Shown piece by piece: positions 1 to 7,072 of a stretch of 42,495 nucleotides of DNA. The notes beneath the pieces are model-generated. The model searched no databases and was not told the DNA's origin. It worked only from the letters and a program-made list of their open reading frames with translations. The position numbers were made by a program, and so were the translations under genes. Origin of the DNA: Christensenella sp. UBA1750. Lineage in GTDB: Bacteria; Bacillota; Clostridia; Christensenellales; UBA1750. Within the stretch, counting starts at the first letter, position 1. Each line of letters begins with the position of its first letter. Location of the stretch: contig DCHO01000003.1 of NCBI GenBank assembly GCA_002315655.1, positions 1-42,495 on the forward strand. Reading direction: 5' to 3'.

Positions 1-36
1 CGTCAATGCCGCCGCCGAGTTGTGCTGTGTTGTCCT
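1..36. repeat. End of a MITE-like element cut by the window edge
   Basis: These bases match the right end of the complete element at 29159-29509: both carry a CGTCAATG start, a GCCGCCGA core and a GTGTTG-type terminus. Read on the minus strand the terminus is GGACAACACAGCACAA, against GGGCAACACCGCGCAA and AGGCAACACCGCACAA at the two ends of the complete copy. The base pair outside the terminus is TA, as at both ends of the complete copy. The rest of this copy lies outside the window. Confidence 0.75.
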
Positions 37-393
37 AAATCAATTCGTCGATTTTTCCCGCCTGAATCGCGGGCAGATTCCGTCTGATGCGCTCCTTCTC
101 CCAGTCCCACCACTTGATTTCCAGCAGCTTTTCGATGGTCTCCTTAGGGAACCGCTTCTGGTAAAGAGGAATTTCGCGCCGCAGGCCACGGAACAGAACT
201 TGCCCATAATCAGTTTGTCGCCATTGACAGGATAGTGATACAGCACATTGTTTTTCTCAAAATCCTTTGGGTCACGCGCAAAGTCATTATGCATCGAATA
301 TTCCCCGACGATAATGTTGGGGCTTTGTACCACGGATTTCAGATACACCGTCTGTTTGTCCCCCGTGCGGGGATAGATTTTTTCATCTTCCAT
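35..393 (-). pseudogene. Vat-type xenobiotic acetyltransferase, internally deleted and frameshifted
   Basis: The N-terminal reading frame resembles the streptogramin A acetyltransferase (Vat/XAT, left-handed beta-helix) family: YPRTGDKQTVYLK near the start, then FEKNNVLYHYP and GKFCSVACGAKFLF. After about 78 codons the frame changes. The other frame encodes a good Vat C-terminus, RFPKETIEKLLEIKWWDW, ending at a TAG at 35-37. The hexapeptide-repeat middle, which in this family carries the catalytic histidine, is missing. Family members are usually about 210 residues; here roughly 120 codons remain in two frames joined near position 165-185. The start at 393 is preceded by GGGAGG and a good promoter. 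The final TAG is formed by TA plus the first base of the adjoining repeat element. The product should be inactive. An assembly error at the junction is the main alternative. Confidence 0.8.
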
Positions 394-416
394 CAGGCTT
401 CGCCTCCCGTGCTTCA

Positions 417-445
417 ACAGTAGCACAGGAAAATCGTTCTGTCAA
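417..445 (-). promoter_or_regulatory. Promoter of the acetyltransferase pseudogene
   Basis: Minus strand TTGACA (440-445), a 17-nt spacer ending in TGC, and TACTGT (417-422). The GGGAGG ribosome site lies at 403-408, so any leader is only a few bases long. The control region is intact although the gene is broken. Confidence 0.6.
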
Positions 446-459
446 CTTCCCGTTTTCCG

Positions 460-488
460 TTGCGAAAACGCCTTTTCTATGCTAAACT
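460..488 (+). promoter_or_regulatory. Probable promoter of the YfcE-like gene
   Basis: TTGCGA (460-465), a 17-nt spacer and TAAACT (483-488), about 15 bases before the AAGGAGG ribosome site. The boxes are imperfect but correctly spaced and placed. Confidence 0.45.
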
Positions 489-516
489 AAGTGCAGAAAG
501 CAAGGAGGTTTTTCCC

Positions 517-1062
517 ATGAAATATGTGTTCTTCTCCGACCTGCACGGCTCGGCCTACGCCGCCCGGTTCCTGCCCGAAATTGACGCAAAGGAATGTCCC
601 GAAAAGATCATCCTTTTGGGCGATCTGCTCTATCACGGCCCGCGCAACGACCTGCCCCGCGACTACGACACAAAAGAGGTCACTTCCATTCTCAATTCCA
701 TGAAAACCCGCTTCCTTGCCGTGCGCGGCAACTGCGACGCGGAGGTCGATCAGATGGTGCTGGAATTTCCCATCATGGCAGACTTCATGCCCCTGTCTTT
801 GGGTTCCCGCACCGCCTTTGTGACCCACGGGCACCTTTATAACACCGATTCTCTGCCGCCCATGAATCCGGGCGATCTGCTCATTCACGGGCACACGCAC
901 TTAAAGCTCTGCGTGCCCTTTGGCAACGACAACCACTACTTAAACCCCGGCTCCGCCTCCATCCCCAAGGATGACGACTTCGGCTCCTACATGGTGTGGG
1001 AGGACGGCATTTTCACCTGGAAGAAACTGGACGGCACGGTTGTTAAGGAAGAAAGGCTGTAA
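517..1062 (+). CDS. yfcE: YfcE/MJ0936-type metallophosphodiesterase
   Basis: Calcineurin-like phosphodiesterase of 181 residues, close to the 184 of E. coli YfcE. All dinuclear metal motifs are present: D8-x-H10, GD at 35-36, GNCD at 71-74, THGH at 103-106 and GHTH at 125-128. The family hydrolyses phosphodiester model substrates in the cytoplasm; the physiological substrate is usually unknown. I chose the ATG at 517 because AAGGAGG lies 9 bases upstream; an in-frame ATG at 460 would lie inside the promoter. The next gene starts 3 bases after the stop, so the two are probably co-transcribed. Confidence 0.88.
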   Translation: MKYVFFSDLHGSAYAARFLPEIDAKECPEKIILLGDLLYHGPRNDLPRDYDTKEVTSILNSMKTRFLAVRGNCDAEVDQMVLEFPIMADFMPLSLGSRTAFVTHGHLYNTDSLPPMNPGDLLIHGHTHLKLCVPFGNDNHYLNPGSASIPKDDDFGSYMVWEDGIFTWKKLDGTVVKEERL

Positions 1063-1065
1063 AGA

Positions 1066-2160
1066 ATGGCAGGCGAAACAAAGAAAATCATCGAAGCCCT
1101 GTGGGACTGCCCTTACTGCGGGGCAAAGGGAATCGGCGGTTTAACCAAGGTCTGCCCCTCCTGCGGCCACCCGCAGGATGCAGGCACGAAATTCTACATG
1201 GGCGATAAGAAAGCTTATGTAGAGGGCGATAAGGCCGCAAACTACGGCAAGGGCGCGGACTGGACGTGCGCCTACTGCGGCGCGCTGAACCGCTATGACG
1301 CGGCGGAATGCTCCGGCTGCGGCGCGGCGCGGGAGGAAAGTCAAAGCGACTACTTCCAGAACCAGAAAGAAAATGCCCGCAAGGCGCAGGAGGAAGCGGC
1401 GCGGGAGCAGCAGTTCACCGCACCACAACCAACTCCTGCCCCGCAAAAGAAAAAAGTCAAGAGCAAAAAGAAGCTCTTGATCGCGCTGGGCGCGGCGGCA
1501 CTCCTTCTGGTGCTGCTGATTGCCCTGCTCATCCCCAAGGCCGCCACCGCAGAGGTTTCCGGCAAAGCGTGGCAGAGAAGCATCTCCATTGAGCAATACA
1601 CCACCGTCACCGAAACCGACTGGTCGATTCCCGAGGGCGGGCGCATCCGGGAGCAGCATGAGGAAATCCACCACTACAATCAGGTTTTAGACCACTACGA
1701 AACCGTGGCGGTTGAGAAATCCCGGCAGGTGCAGGACGGCTACGACACCGAAACCGACTATGAGGACAACGGCGACGGCACCTTCACGGAAACCACCCGC
1801 GAGGTTCCGCGCTACAAGACCGAGTATTACACCGAATATGAGGAAGAACCCGTCTACCTCTCCGTCCCGGTCTACGCCACGCAGTACACCTACGAAATCG
1901 AACGCTGGTTGCCCGGCCGCACCGCAGACAGTGAAGGCAATGATGATGCCCCCTACTGGCAGGATTTCACCCTCTTAGATAACGAGCGCGAGGGCACGCG
2001 AAGCGAACAGTACACCGTGACCCTGACAGGCAAGAAAGGCAAAACCTATTCCGTGAACCTCACGGAAAGCCTTTGGAACAGCTTAATGACAGGGAAGAGC
2101 GTCAAAATCAAGGCCACCGGCAGCAAAGTGACCGAAATTGACGGAACAAAAATCGGATAG
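1066..2160 (+). CDS. Membrane protein with two N-terminal zinc fingers
   Basis: 364 residues of unknown function. Two four-cysteine zinc modules occupy the N-terminus: C15/C18/C30/C33 and C68/C71/C82/C85. The second resembles a RanBP2-type finger (WTCAYCGALN). A charged, Gln/Pro-rich linker (90-136) ends in a run of lysines, followed by one transmembrane helix at about 137-157. The lysines before the helix suggest the fingers are cytoplasmic. The rest (about 160-364) would be outside the cell and is rich in Tyr, Glu and Thr, with no family I recognise. The gene follows yfcE by 3 bases and ends at a strong terminator. A sensor or anchoring role is possible, but nothing in the sequence shows one. 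Confidence 0.8.
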   Translation: MAGETKKIIEALWDCPYCGAKGIGGLTKVCPSCGHPQDAGTKFYMGDKKAYVEGDKAANYGKGADWTCAYCGALNRYDAAECSGCGAAREESQSDYFQNQKENARKAQEEAAREQQFTAPQPTPAPQKKKVKSKKKLLIALGAAALLLVLLIALLIPKAATAEVSGKAWQRSISIEQYTTVTETDWSIPEGGRIREQHEEIHHYNQVLDHYETVAVEKSRQVQDGYDTETDYEDNGDGTFTETTREVPRYKTEYYTEYEEEPVYLSVPVYATQYTYEIERWLPGRTADSEGNDDAPYWQDFTLLDNEREGTRSEQYTVTLTGKKGKTYSVNLTESLWNSLMTGKSVKIKATGSKVTEIDGTKIG

Positions 2161-2166
2161 AAATCC

Positions 2167-2205
2167 AAAATCTCCGGGAACAGCGCGTTTCCCGGAGATT
2201 TTTCT
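2167..2205. terminator. Bidirectional terminator between convergent genes
   Basis: AAAATCTCCGGGAA pairs with TTCCCGGAGATTTT around an 8-nt loop. T runs follow on the plus strand and A runs precede it, so it can serve both the zinc-finger gene and the D-lyxose isomerase gene that converge here. Confidence 0.85.
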
Positions 2206-2211
2206 ATTTTT

Positions 2212-2898
2212 TTATCTCTTGATGAGGTCAAATTCCTTGACCATGATGTAGGTGATGGGCTCATCCTCCTCGATCTCGGAGAAGCGACCCATGGGCGTTA
2301 GGAACACATTGTCCAGATTGTCGTCGTTGATGGACGAAACCTCGCCCACAATCACGTCGCCCTCGGTGGCAAAGAAGCGGTGATAGATGCCGGGGGTCAG
2401 GGTCACGGAGTTGCCGGTTTTCACTTTGATGACCGCGCCGGGTTCCAGCGTGGTCAGAATGCCGTCCTGATAGAGCTTCACGGGATTTTCAGTGTCCAGT
2501 TTGCCGTCCGGGGTGGAATTGTAGACCTCGATGTTGAGCAGACCGCCGGCGCGGTTGATGATGTCCTCGGACTTTAAGTTGTGGAAGTGCATGGGGATTT
2601 CCTGATTGCACTTGGCCTGCATGATGATGTACTTTTCGGCGTAGGGCACGCCCATCTTCTTGTCGTAGGGGGAGCCGTTGCGGACGGTGAACAGCGTGGA
2701 GCCCACATGGTCGAAATCGCCGGTGGAGAAGTCGGTGACGTCCCAGCCCATCATCACGTTTTTGAGCACGGTGAAGTCCAGATCGCTCTTCTCCCAGTCG
2801 GCCTTGGTCATGTAGCCGAAGAAGGGCAGGGTGATGTTGTTTTCCTTGAGCAGCGCCATGGCGTGGGCGATGGCGGCGTTGATTTCCGAGCGTTTCAT
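2212..2898 (-). CDS. D-lyxose ketol-isomerase
   Basis: Cupin-fold sugar isomerase of 228 residues, a normal length for D-lyxose isomerases, which interconvert D-lyxose and D-xylulose with a divalent metal. The metal-binding set is visible: H104 and H106 in PMHFHNLKSED, E111, and H173 in PGIYHRFF. The start at 2898 is supported by GGAAGGAAAC just upstream; an in-frame extension to 2985 would run across the promoter. It is transcribed divergently from the GH32 gene, with -35 boxes 12 bases apart, which suggests shared control. Specificity could extend to related ketoses. Confidence 0.85.
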   Translation of the reverse strand: MKRSEINAAIAHAMALLKENNITLPFFGYMTKADWEKSDLDFTVLKNVMMGWDVTDFSTGDFDHVGSTLFTVRNGSPYDKKMGVPYAEKYIIMQAKCNQEIPMHFHNLKSEDIINRAGGLLNIEVYNSTPDGKLDTENPVKLYQDGILTTLEPGAVIKVKTGNSVTLTPGIYHRFFATEGDVIVGEVSSINDDNLDNVFLTPMGRFSEIEEDEPITYIMVKEFDLIKR

Positions 2899-2937
2899 AC
2901 AGTTTCCTTCCTTTCGTGCGGGGATTCTCTGTCTTCT

Positions 2938-2966
2938 GTTATAGCATACTTTCTTGCCTTTTTCAA
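2938..2966 (-). promoter_or_regulatory. Promoter of the D-lyxose isomerase gene
   Basis: Minus strand TTGAAA (2961-2966), 17-nt spacer, TATAAC (2938-2943), 40 bases before the start codon. It lies back to back with the GH32 promoter. Confidence 0.7.
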
Positions 2967-2978
2967 CCGCAAAAGGCT

Positions 2979-3007
2979 TTGACAACGCTTCTTTTCCCTT
3001 CTATAAT
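2979..3007 (+). promoter_or_regulatory. Promoter of the GH32 gene
   Basis: Perfect consensus TTGACA (2979-2984), 17-nt spacer and TATAAT (3002-3007). Transcription should begin about 3014, only a few bases before the AAGGAGG at 3016-3022, so the leader is extremely short. Confidence 0.85.
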
Positions 3008-3030
3008 GAAGAAAAAAGGAGGGCATGAAC

Positions 3031-4239
3031 ATGGCGGCATACAGAAAACTCTCTTGGACGATAACCGAGGAACAGTCTCATTTTGAGGGACTTTTTGAAG
3101 GAAAGACCGCGCTTTTCGTTTCCCTTTCGGAAGGATTTGTGTGCATCGAACTTTTTTACGGCGGCATTTTCACGGATGCCCTGCCTCTGCGGGCGGAAGC
3201 GAAGAGCGGCGACCGCATCACGCTGACCCTGCGCCCCTATCGCGTGGAGCTTTTTGTCAATGACCTTCTGCTGGATGAAAACTGGCCTTACGGCGAAGAT
3301 TATCCTACAAAATGCTCCGTTTCCGCGCCCTTTGTGACCGACGAAGCCGCAGAGGATGAGCAAAAAGAGCTGCCCTCCGTCTTGCGCACCTTCACCATGG
3401 AGGAGGGCTGGCTGCCCGCGCCGGGGGTCTTTATCGGGGACTGTATGCCCTTTGTGTTTGAGGACAGATACCACGTTCTGTACTTAAAAGACCGCCACAA
3501 TCACCACAGCAAATGGAAAAAGGGTGCGCACCAGTGGGCGCACATCTCCACCAAGGACTTTGTGACCTGGCAGGAGCACCCCATGGCGGTGGAGATCGAC
3601 AACCCCACCGAGGGCTCCATCTGCACCGGCTCGTGGATGTATTCCGGCGGCACGCACTACCTTTACTATACCGTGCGGATGTGCGACGGTACCCCCGCCC
3701 GCATCTGCCGCTCGGTGTCGAAAGACGGTTATCATTTCCACAAAGACAAGTCCTTCCTCTTTTATCTGTCGGAGAAATACACCGGCGTTTCCGCCCGCGA
3801 CCCGAAGCTGGTGCAGGACGGGCAGGGACTTTTCCATATGTTTGTGACCACATCGCTGTCCGAAACGAAGCAGGGGTGCTTGGCGCACCTGACCTCGCCC
3901 GACTTAAACACATGGACAGAGGAAGAAACACCCCTGTACCTGCGCCCCGTGGGCGAGCCGGAGTGCAGCGACTATTTCACCCACGGAAAGTGGCACTACC
4001 TTATCCATGACGGCGTGTACGAAATGTCGGAACAACCCTTCTCCGGCTGGCAGTCCCCTTCCGACCCCTCCCTGCACTGCGGCGCGGTGCCCAAGGCGGC
4101 GGCTTTCAAGGACGAAATCATCTTCACCGGCTTTGCGCCCACCAACGGGAAAGAATACGCCGGAACCATGCTCTTTGCCAAGGCGGATTTTGCCGAAAAC
4201 GGCGAGCTGACGCTTTCGCCGTTTGTCCCGAAAATATAG
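3031..4239 (+). CDS. GH32-family glycoside hydrolase (fructosidase-like)
   Basis: 402-residue five-bladed beta-propeller hydrolase. The three GH32 landmarks can be seen: a nucleophile-region aspartate at GDCMPF (about 137), the RDP motif in SARDPKLV (about 256-258), and the EC motif in GEPECSDYF (about 311-312), which carries the acid/base glutamate. KGAHQWAHIST is also typical. GH32 enzymes cut beta-fructosyl bonds in sucrose, inulin or levan. No signal peptide is visible, so it is probably cytoplasmic. About 120 N-terminal residues precede the propeller and look like a beta-sandwich module. AAGGAGG lies 8 bases before the ATG at 3031 but only 2 before the ATG at 3025, so I chose 3031. The exact substrate is not deducible; GH43 is the alternative family. 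Confidence 0.75.
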   Translation: MAAYRKLSWTITEEQSHFEGLFEGKTALFVSLSEGFVCIELFYGGIFTDALPLRAEAKSGDRITLTLRPYRVELFVNDLLLDENWPYGEDYPTKCSVSAPFVTDEAAEDEQKELPSVLRTFTMEEGWLPAPGVFIGDCMPFVFEDRYHVLYLKDRHNHHSKWKKGAHQWAHISTKDFVTWQEHPMAVEIDNPTEGSICTGSWMYSGGTHYLYYTVRMCDGTPARICRSVSKDGYHFHKDKSFLFYLSEKYTGVSARDPKLVQDGQGLFHMFVTTSLSETKQGCLAHLTSPDLNTWTEEETPLYLRPVGEPECSDYFTHGKWHYLIHDGVYEMSEQPFSGWQSPSDPSLHCGAVPKAAAFKDEIIFTGFAPTNGKEYAGTMLFAKADFAENGELTLSPFVPKI

Positions 4240-4260
4240 CCAGAATTAACACTTTTTTGA

Positions 4261-4289
4261 TAGACAGGGAAACCATTTCACGGTAAAAT
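4261..4289 (+). promoter_or_regulatory. Promoter of the met T-box/metNIQ transcript
   Basis: TAGACA (4261-4266), 17-nt spacer, TAAAAT (4284-4289), immediately before the T-box leader. Confidence 0.55.
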
Positions 4290-4295
4290 CATGCA

Positions 4296-4607
4296 GAAAA
4301 TCAAAGATCGAAATCGGCAGGGAAGAGAAGAGTAGCTTTCGTCAGGCATCCACAGAGAGTTCGGGAACGCTGGAAACGAACGATGGCCGGGAAGGGAACA
4401 TGGTCTCAGAGTCGCGCAGCCAAGACAGCATCGGTTCAGGCTGCGACGGGTTCGCCCGTTACAGCGGCAGGATATAAACGGACGCCATTCATCCGCCGTA
4501 TCCTATGGAGGCTCAATTCCGTTATTTTCTGCGGAAAATGAGCGAAAAAAGGTGGTATCACGAAAGTAACAGCTATGCTCTCGTCCTTTTGCGGGCGGGA
4601 GCTTTTT
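4296..4607 (+). promoter_or_regulatory. T-box leader of metNIQ, probably tRNA-Met specific
   Basis: About 310 nt of structured leader. The T-box core AAAAAAGGTGGTATCACG lies at 4545-4562. It is followed by a terminator, GCTCTCGTCC pairing with GGGCGGGAGC (about 4577-4601, with G-U pairs), and six Ts. Upstream are the AGAGAG and GCTGGAAACGAAC elements typical of the stem I apex. An ATG at 4400-4402 in a GGGAACATGG context is a good specifier candidate. The bulge reads TGGT, which pairs with the ACCA end of a tRNA with discriminator A, as tRNA-Met has. Uncharged tRNA should favour read-through into the transporter. The core departs from the usual TGGNACCGCG in two bases. Confidence 0.85.
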
Positions 4608-4633
4608 TATCAAAGCATAAGGATTACAGCATC

Positions 4634-5380
4634 ATGATCAAGATCACAAACCTAAGTAAGACCTTCAACACCTACAAGGTGGTGGAGGCACTGAAAAACA
4701 TCAACCTGACCGTGGAGGACGGCGACATTTACGGCATCATCGGGCGTTCCGGTGCCGGCAAATCCACCATGCTCCGCTGCATCGCCCTGCTGGAAATGCC
4801 CACAAGCGGCACCATCGAGGTGGACGGGCAGGACATTTCCGCCCTCTCCGGCAAGGAGCTCATCGACCTGCGCAAGCGCGTTGGCATCATCTTTCAGGGC
4901 TACAACCTGCTGATGCAAAGAAACGTGCTGCAAAACGTCTGCTTCCCGTTGGAGCTTTCCGGCATGGACAAGGCCGCAAGGGAGCAAAAGGCCATGGAGC
5001 TGCTTCAAATCGTCGGCTTGGAGGACAAGGCCAAGGCCTATCCCATCCAGCTCTCCGGCGGGCAGAAGCAGCGCGTCGCCATCGCCCGCGCACTGGCCAA
5101 CGACCCCGAAATGCTGCTCTGTGATGAGCCCACCTCAGCGCTGGACTCCTTCACCACCAAATCCATCTTAAAGCTCTTAAAGGAAATCAACGAAAAGCTC
5201 AACGTTTCCATCGTCATCATCACCCACGAAATCGGCGTGGTGAAGGCCTTGTGCAACAAGGTCGCCGTCATCAACGAGGGAACCTTTGTGGAGCAGGGAC
5301 TGGTTTTGGACGTGATGGAGCACCCGCAGTCGGACGTGACGAAACTGCTTCTTGGCATGACGGAAGGGGAGGTGGAATAA
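4634..5380 (+). CDS. metN: Methionine ABC transporter ATP-binding protein, short form
   Basis: ABC ATPase of 248 residues energising the methionine importer. Walker A is GRSGAGKST, the signature LSGGQKQRVAIARAL is characteristic of MetN, and Walker B is MLLCDEP followed by the H-loop ITHE. Typical MetN proteins have about 340 residues because of a C-terminal NIL/ACT-like domain that binds methionine and shuts the transporter. That domain is absent: the frame stops soon after the nucleotide-binding domain and metI begins 1 base later, so no remnant is visible. The ATG at 4634 is the natural start; an upstream in-frame extension lies in the T-box terminator. Control may therefore rest mainly on the T-box. 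Confidence 0.92.
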   Translation: MIKITNLSKTFNTYKVVEALKNINLTVEDGDIYGIIGRSGAGKSTMLRCIALLEMPTSGTIEVDGQDISALSGKELIDLRKRVGIIFQGYNLLMQRNVLQNVCFPLELSGMDKAAREQKAMELLQIVGLEDKAKAYPIQLSGGQKQRVAIARALANDPEMLLCDEPTSALDSFTTKSILKLLKEINEKLNVSIVIITHEIGVVKALCNKVAVINEGTFVEQGLVLDVMEHPQSDVTKLLLGMTEGEVE

Positions 5381-5381
5381 G

Positions 5382-6050
5382 ATGGATGAATTTCTGACCA
5401 AGAACCTCTCCATGCTGCTGGAAGGCAGCGCCGAGACCCTCTACATGACCGGCGTATCCGCCCTGTTTGCTTACATTTTAGGTCTGCCCCTGGGCGTGCT
5501 TGTCACCGTCACCGACAAAAACGGCATTCATCCCATGAAGACATTAAACGGCATCGTGGGCTGGATCGTCAACATCGGGCGTTCCATTCCCTTTGTCATC
5601 TTGATGCTGGTAGTCGCGCCCTTCACGCGCCTCATCGTGGGCAAGGCCATCGGCACCACCGCCACCATCGTCCCCTTAACCATCGCCGCGACCCCCTTTG
5701 TCGCCCGCATGGTGCAGCAGTCGCTTAACGAAATCGACCAGGGCGTTGTGGAAGCCGCCCGCACCATGGGTGCCACCAATATGCAGATCGTGCGCAAGGT
5801 GCTGCTGCCCGAGTCCGTTCCGTCCTTGATCCGCGGCGCAGCCGTCACGGTGATCACGCTGGTGGGCTATTCCGCCATGGCCGGTGCGTTGGGCGGCGGC
5901 GGTTTGGGCGACATTGCCGTGCGCTACGGAATGCAGCGCTACGAATACGATGTGATGATTCTAACCCTCATCATCATCGTTGCCATCGTGCAGATCATTC
6001 AGGTCGTCTTTGATCTCATTGCCAAAAAAATCGACAAGAGAATCAGATAA
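5382..6050 (+). CDS. metI: Methionine ABC transporter permease
   Basis: 222-residue inner-membrane permease, the usual MetI size, with about five hydrophobic helices. The cytoplasmic coupling motif that contacts MetN is present as EAARTMGATNMQIVRK followed by VLLPE. GGGGLGD near residue 170 is also conserved in MetI. The ATG follows the metN stop by 1 base, indicating translational coupling. It sits between metN and metQ in the classic order. Confidence 0.95.
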   Translation: MDEFLTKNLSMLLEGSAETLYMTGVSALFAYILGLPLGVLVTVTDKNGIHPMKTLNGIVGWIVNIGRSIPFVILMLVVAPFTRLIVGKAIGTTATIVPLTIAATPFVARMVQQSLNEIDQGVVEAARTMGATNMQIVRKVLLPESVPSLIRGAAVTVITLVGYSAMAGALGGGGLGDIAVRYGMQRYEYDVMILTLIIIVAIVQIIQVVFDLIAKKIDKRIR

Positions 6051-6078
6051 ATACACAATACTTTGGAGGAGAAAACCA

Positions 6079-6888
6079 ATGCTCAGAAAGATTCTGTCCC
6101 TTCTGCTTGTTTCCGTGCTGCTCGTCTCTCTTTCCGCCTGCTCCGGCAGCAAGGAAGCCGATGCGAACAGGCTCGTCGTCGGCGCGACCCCCGCTCCCCA
6201 CGCGGAGCTGCTGGAATTCGTAAAGCCCATTTTAGCCGAGCAGGGCATCGAGCTGGTCATTCAGGAATACACCGACTACGTTCTGCCCAATCAGGCGCTG
6301 GATGCGGGCGACATTGACGCGAACTTCTTCCAGCATTATCCTTATCTGGCAAACTTCAACGAGAACAACGGCACCGACCTTGTTTCCGCCGCCGCCATCC
6401 ACTTTGAGCCGCTGGGTCTCTACGCCGGACGTTCCTCCGACCTCTCTTCCATCTCCGAGGGCGCATCCATCTCCGTTCCCAATGATGCCACCAACGAAGC
6501 CCGCGCCCTGCAGCTGCTGGCCGCACAGGGCATCATCACTCTGCCGGAAGGCGCCGGCCTTTCCGTCACCGCCCGCGACATCGTGGACAACCCCTACAAC
6601 GTGGAAATCGTGGAGATCGCCGCCGAGCAGGTGCCCCGCACCTTAGCGGACGTGGATTTTGCCGTGGCTAACGGCAACTACGCGCTGGAAGCCGGCATCA
6701 CCGACAAGCTCATCACCACCGAGAGCAAGGAATCCGAGGGCGCAACCACCTTCGCCAACGTCATCGCCGTAAAGCGCGGTAACGAATCCGACCCCAGAAT
6801 CGTCGCCTTGTGCAATGCCCTGCAAACCGAGGAGGTGCGGCAGTTCATCGAGGAAAAGTACGGTGATACCGTAATCCCAATGTTCTGA
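6079..6888 (+). CDS. metQ: Methionine-binding lipoprotein
   Basis: 269-residue substrate-binding lipoprotein (NLPA family) that delivers methionine to MetNI from outside the membrane. A lipoprotein signal is clear: MLRK, a hydrophobic stretch, then the lipobox LSAC with C21 as the lipidated residue. The NLPA motifs NQALDAGDIDANFFQHYPYL, VPNDATNEARAL and FAVANGNYAL are present. GGAGG lies 9 bases before the ATG at 6079. Homology to a dispersed repeat begins within the TGA stop codon. Confidence 0.95.
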   Translation: MLRKILSLLLVSVLLVSLSACSGSKEADANRLVVGATPAPHAELLEFVKPILAEQGIELVIQEYTDYVLPNQALDAGDIDANFFQHYPYLANFNENNGTDLVSAAAIHFEPLGLYAGRSSDLSSISEGASISVPNDATNEARALQLLAAQGIITLPEGAGLSVTARDIVDNPYNVEIVEIAAEQVPRTLADVDFAVANGNYALEAGITDKLITTESKESEGATTFANVIAVKRGNESDPRIVALCNALQTEEVRQFIEEKYGDTVIPMF

Positions 6889-7005
6889 TTTCGCACCGAA
6901 ACAGTCTTTCAGCCTGTTCCGATGTTACGGGCGGCTTATTCTTGAAAACAGTCCACCGGACTGTTTTCCGACGAAACGTTCGCCCTCCACTCGCTTCGCT
7001 CCCTT
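6887..7005. repeat. Decayed internal fragment of the MITE-like element
   Basis: The segment aligns to the middle of the element at 29159-29509. It shares GATTTCGCACCGAAA, GGCGGCTTATTCTTG and TCGCCCTCCA followed by TCGCTTCGCT. The hairpin GAAAACAGTCC/GGACTGTTTTC is fully conserved (6944-6954 with 6958-6968). Both terminal inverted repeats are missing and the first hairpin of the intact copy has decayed. Confidence 0.7.
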
Positions 7006-7024
7006 CATTGTACCGCAAATCAAA

Positions 7025-7059
7025 ACCCTCCGAGAGCAGCATCCCGGAGGGTCATTTTT
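7025..7059. terminator. Bidirectional terminator between metQ and the MATE gene
   Basis: ACCCTCCG (7025-7032) pairs with CGGAGGGT (7045-7052), followed by CATTTTT on the plus strand and TTTTG on the minus strand. It lies between convergent genes. Confidence 0.75.
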
Positions 7060-7072
7060 ATATCTGTCAATT

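Noticed and set aside
35..393. Functional streptogramin resistance gene
   Set aside because: The catalytic middle is deleted and the two halves are in different frames.
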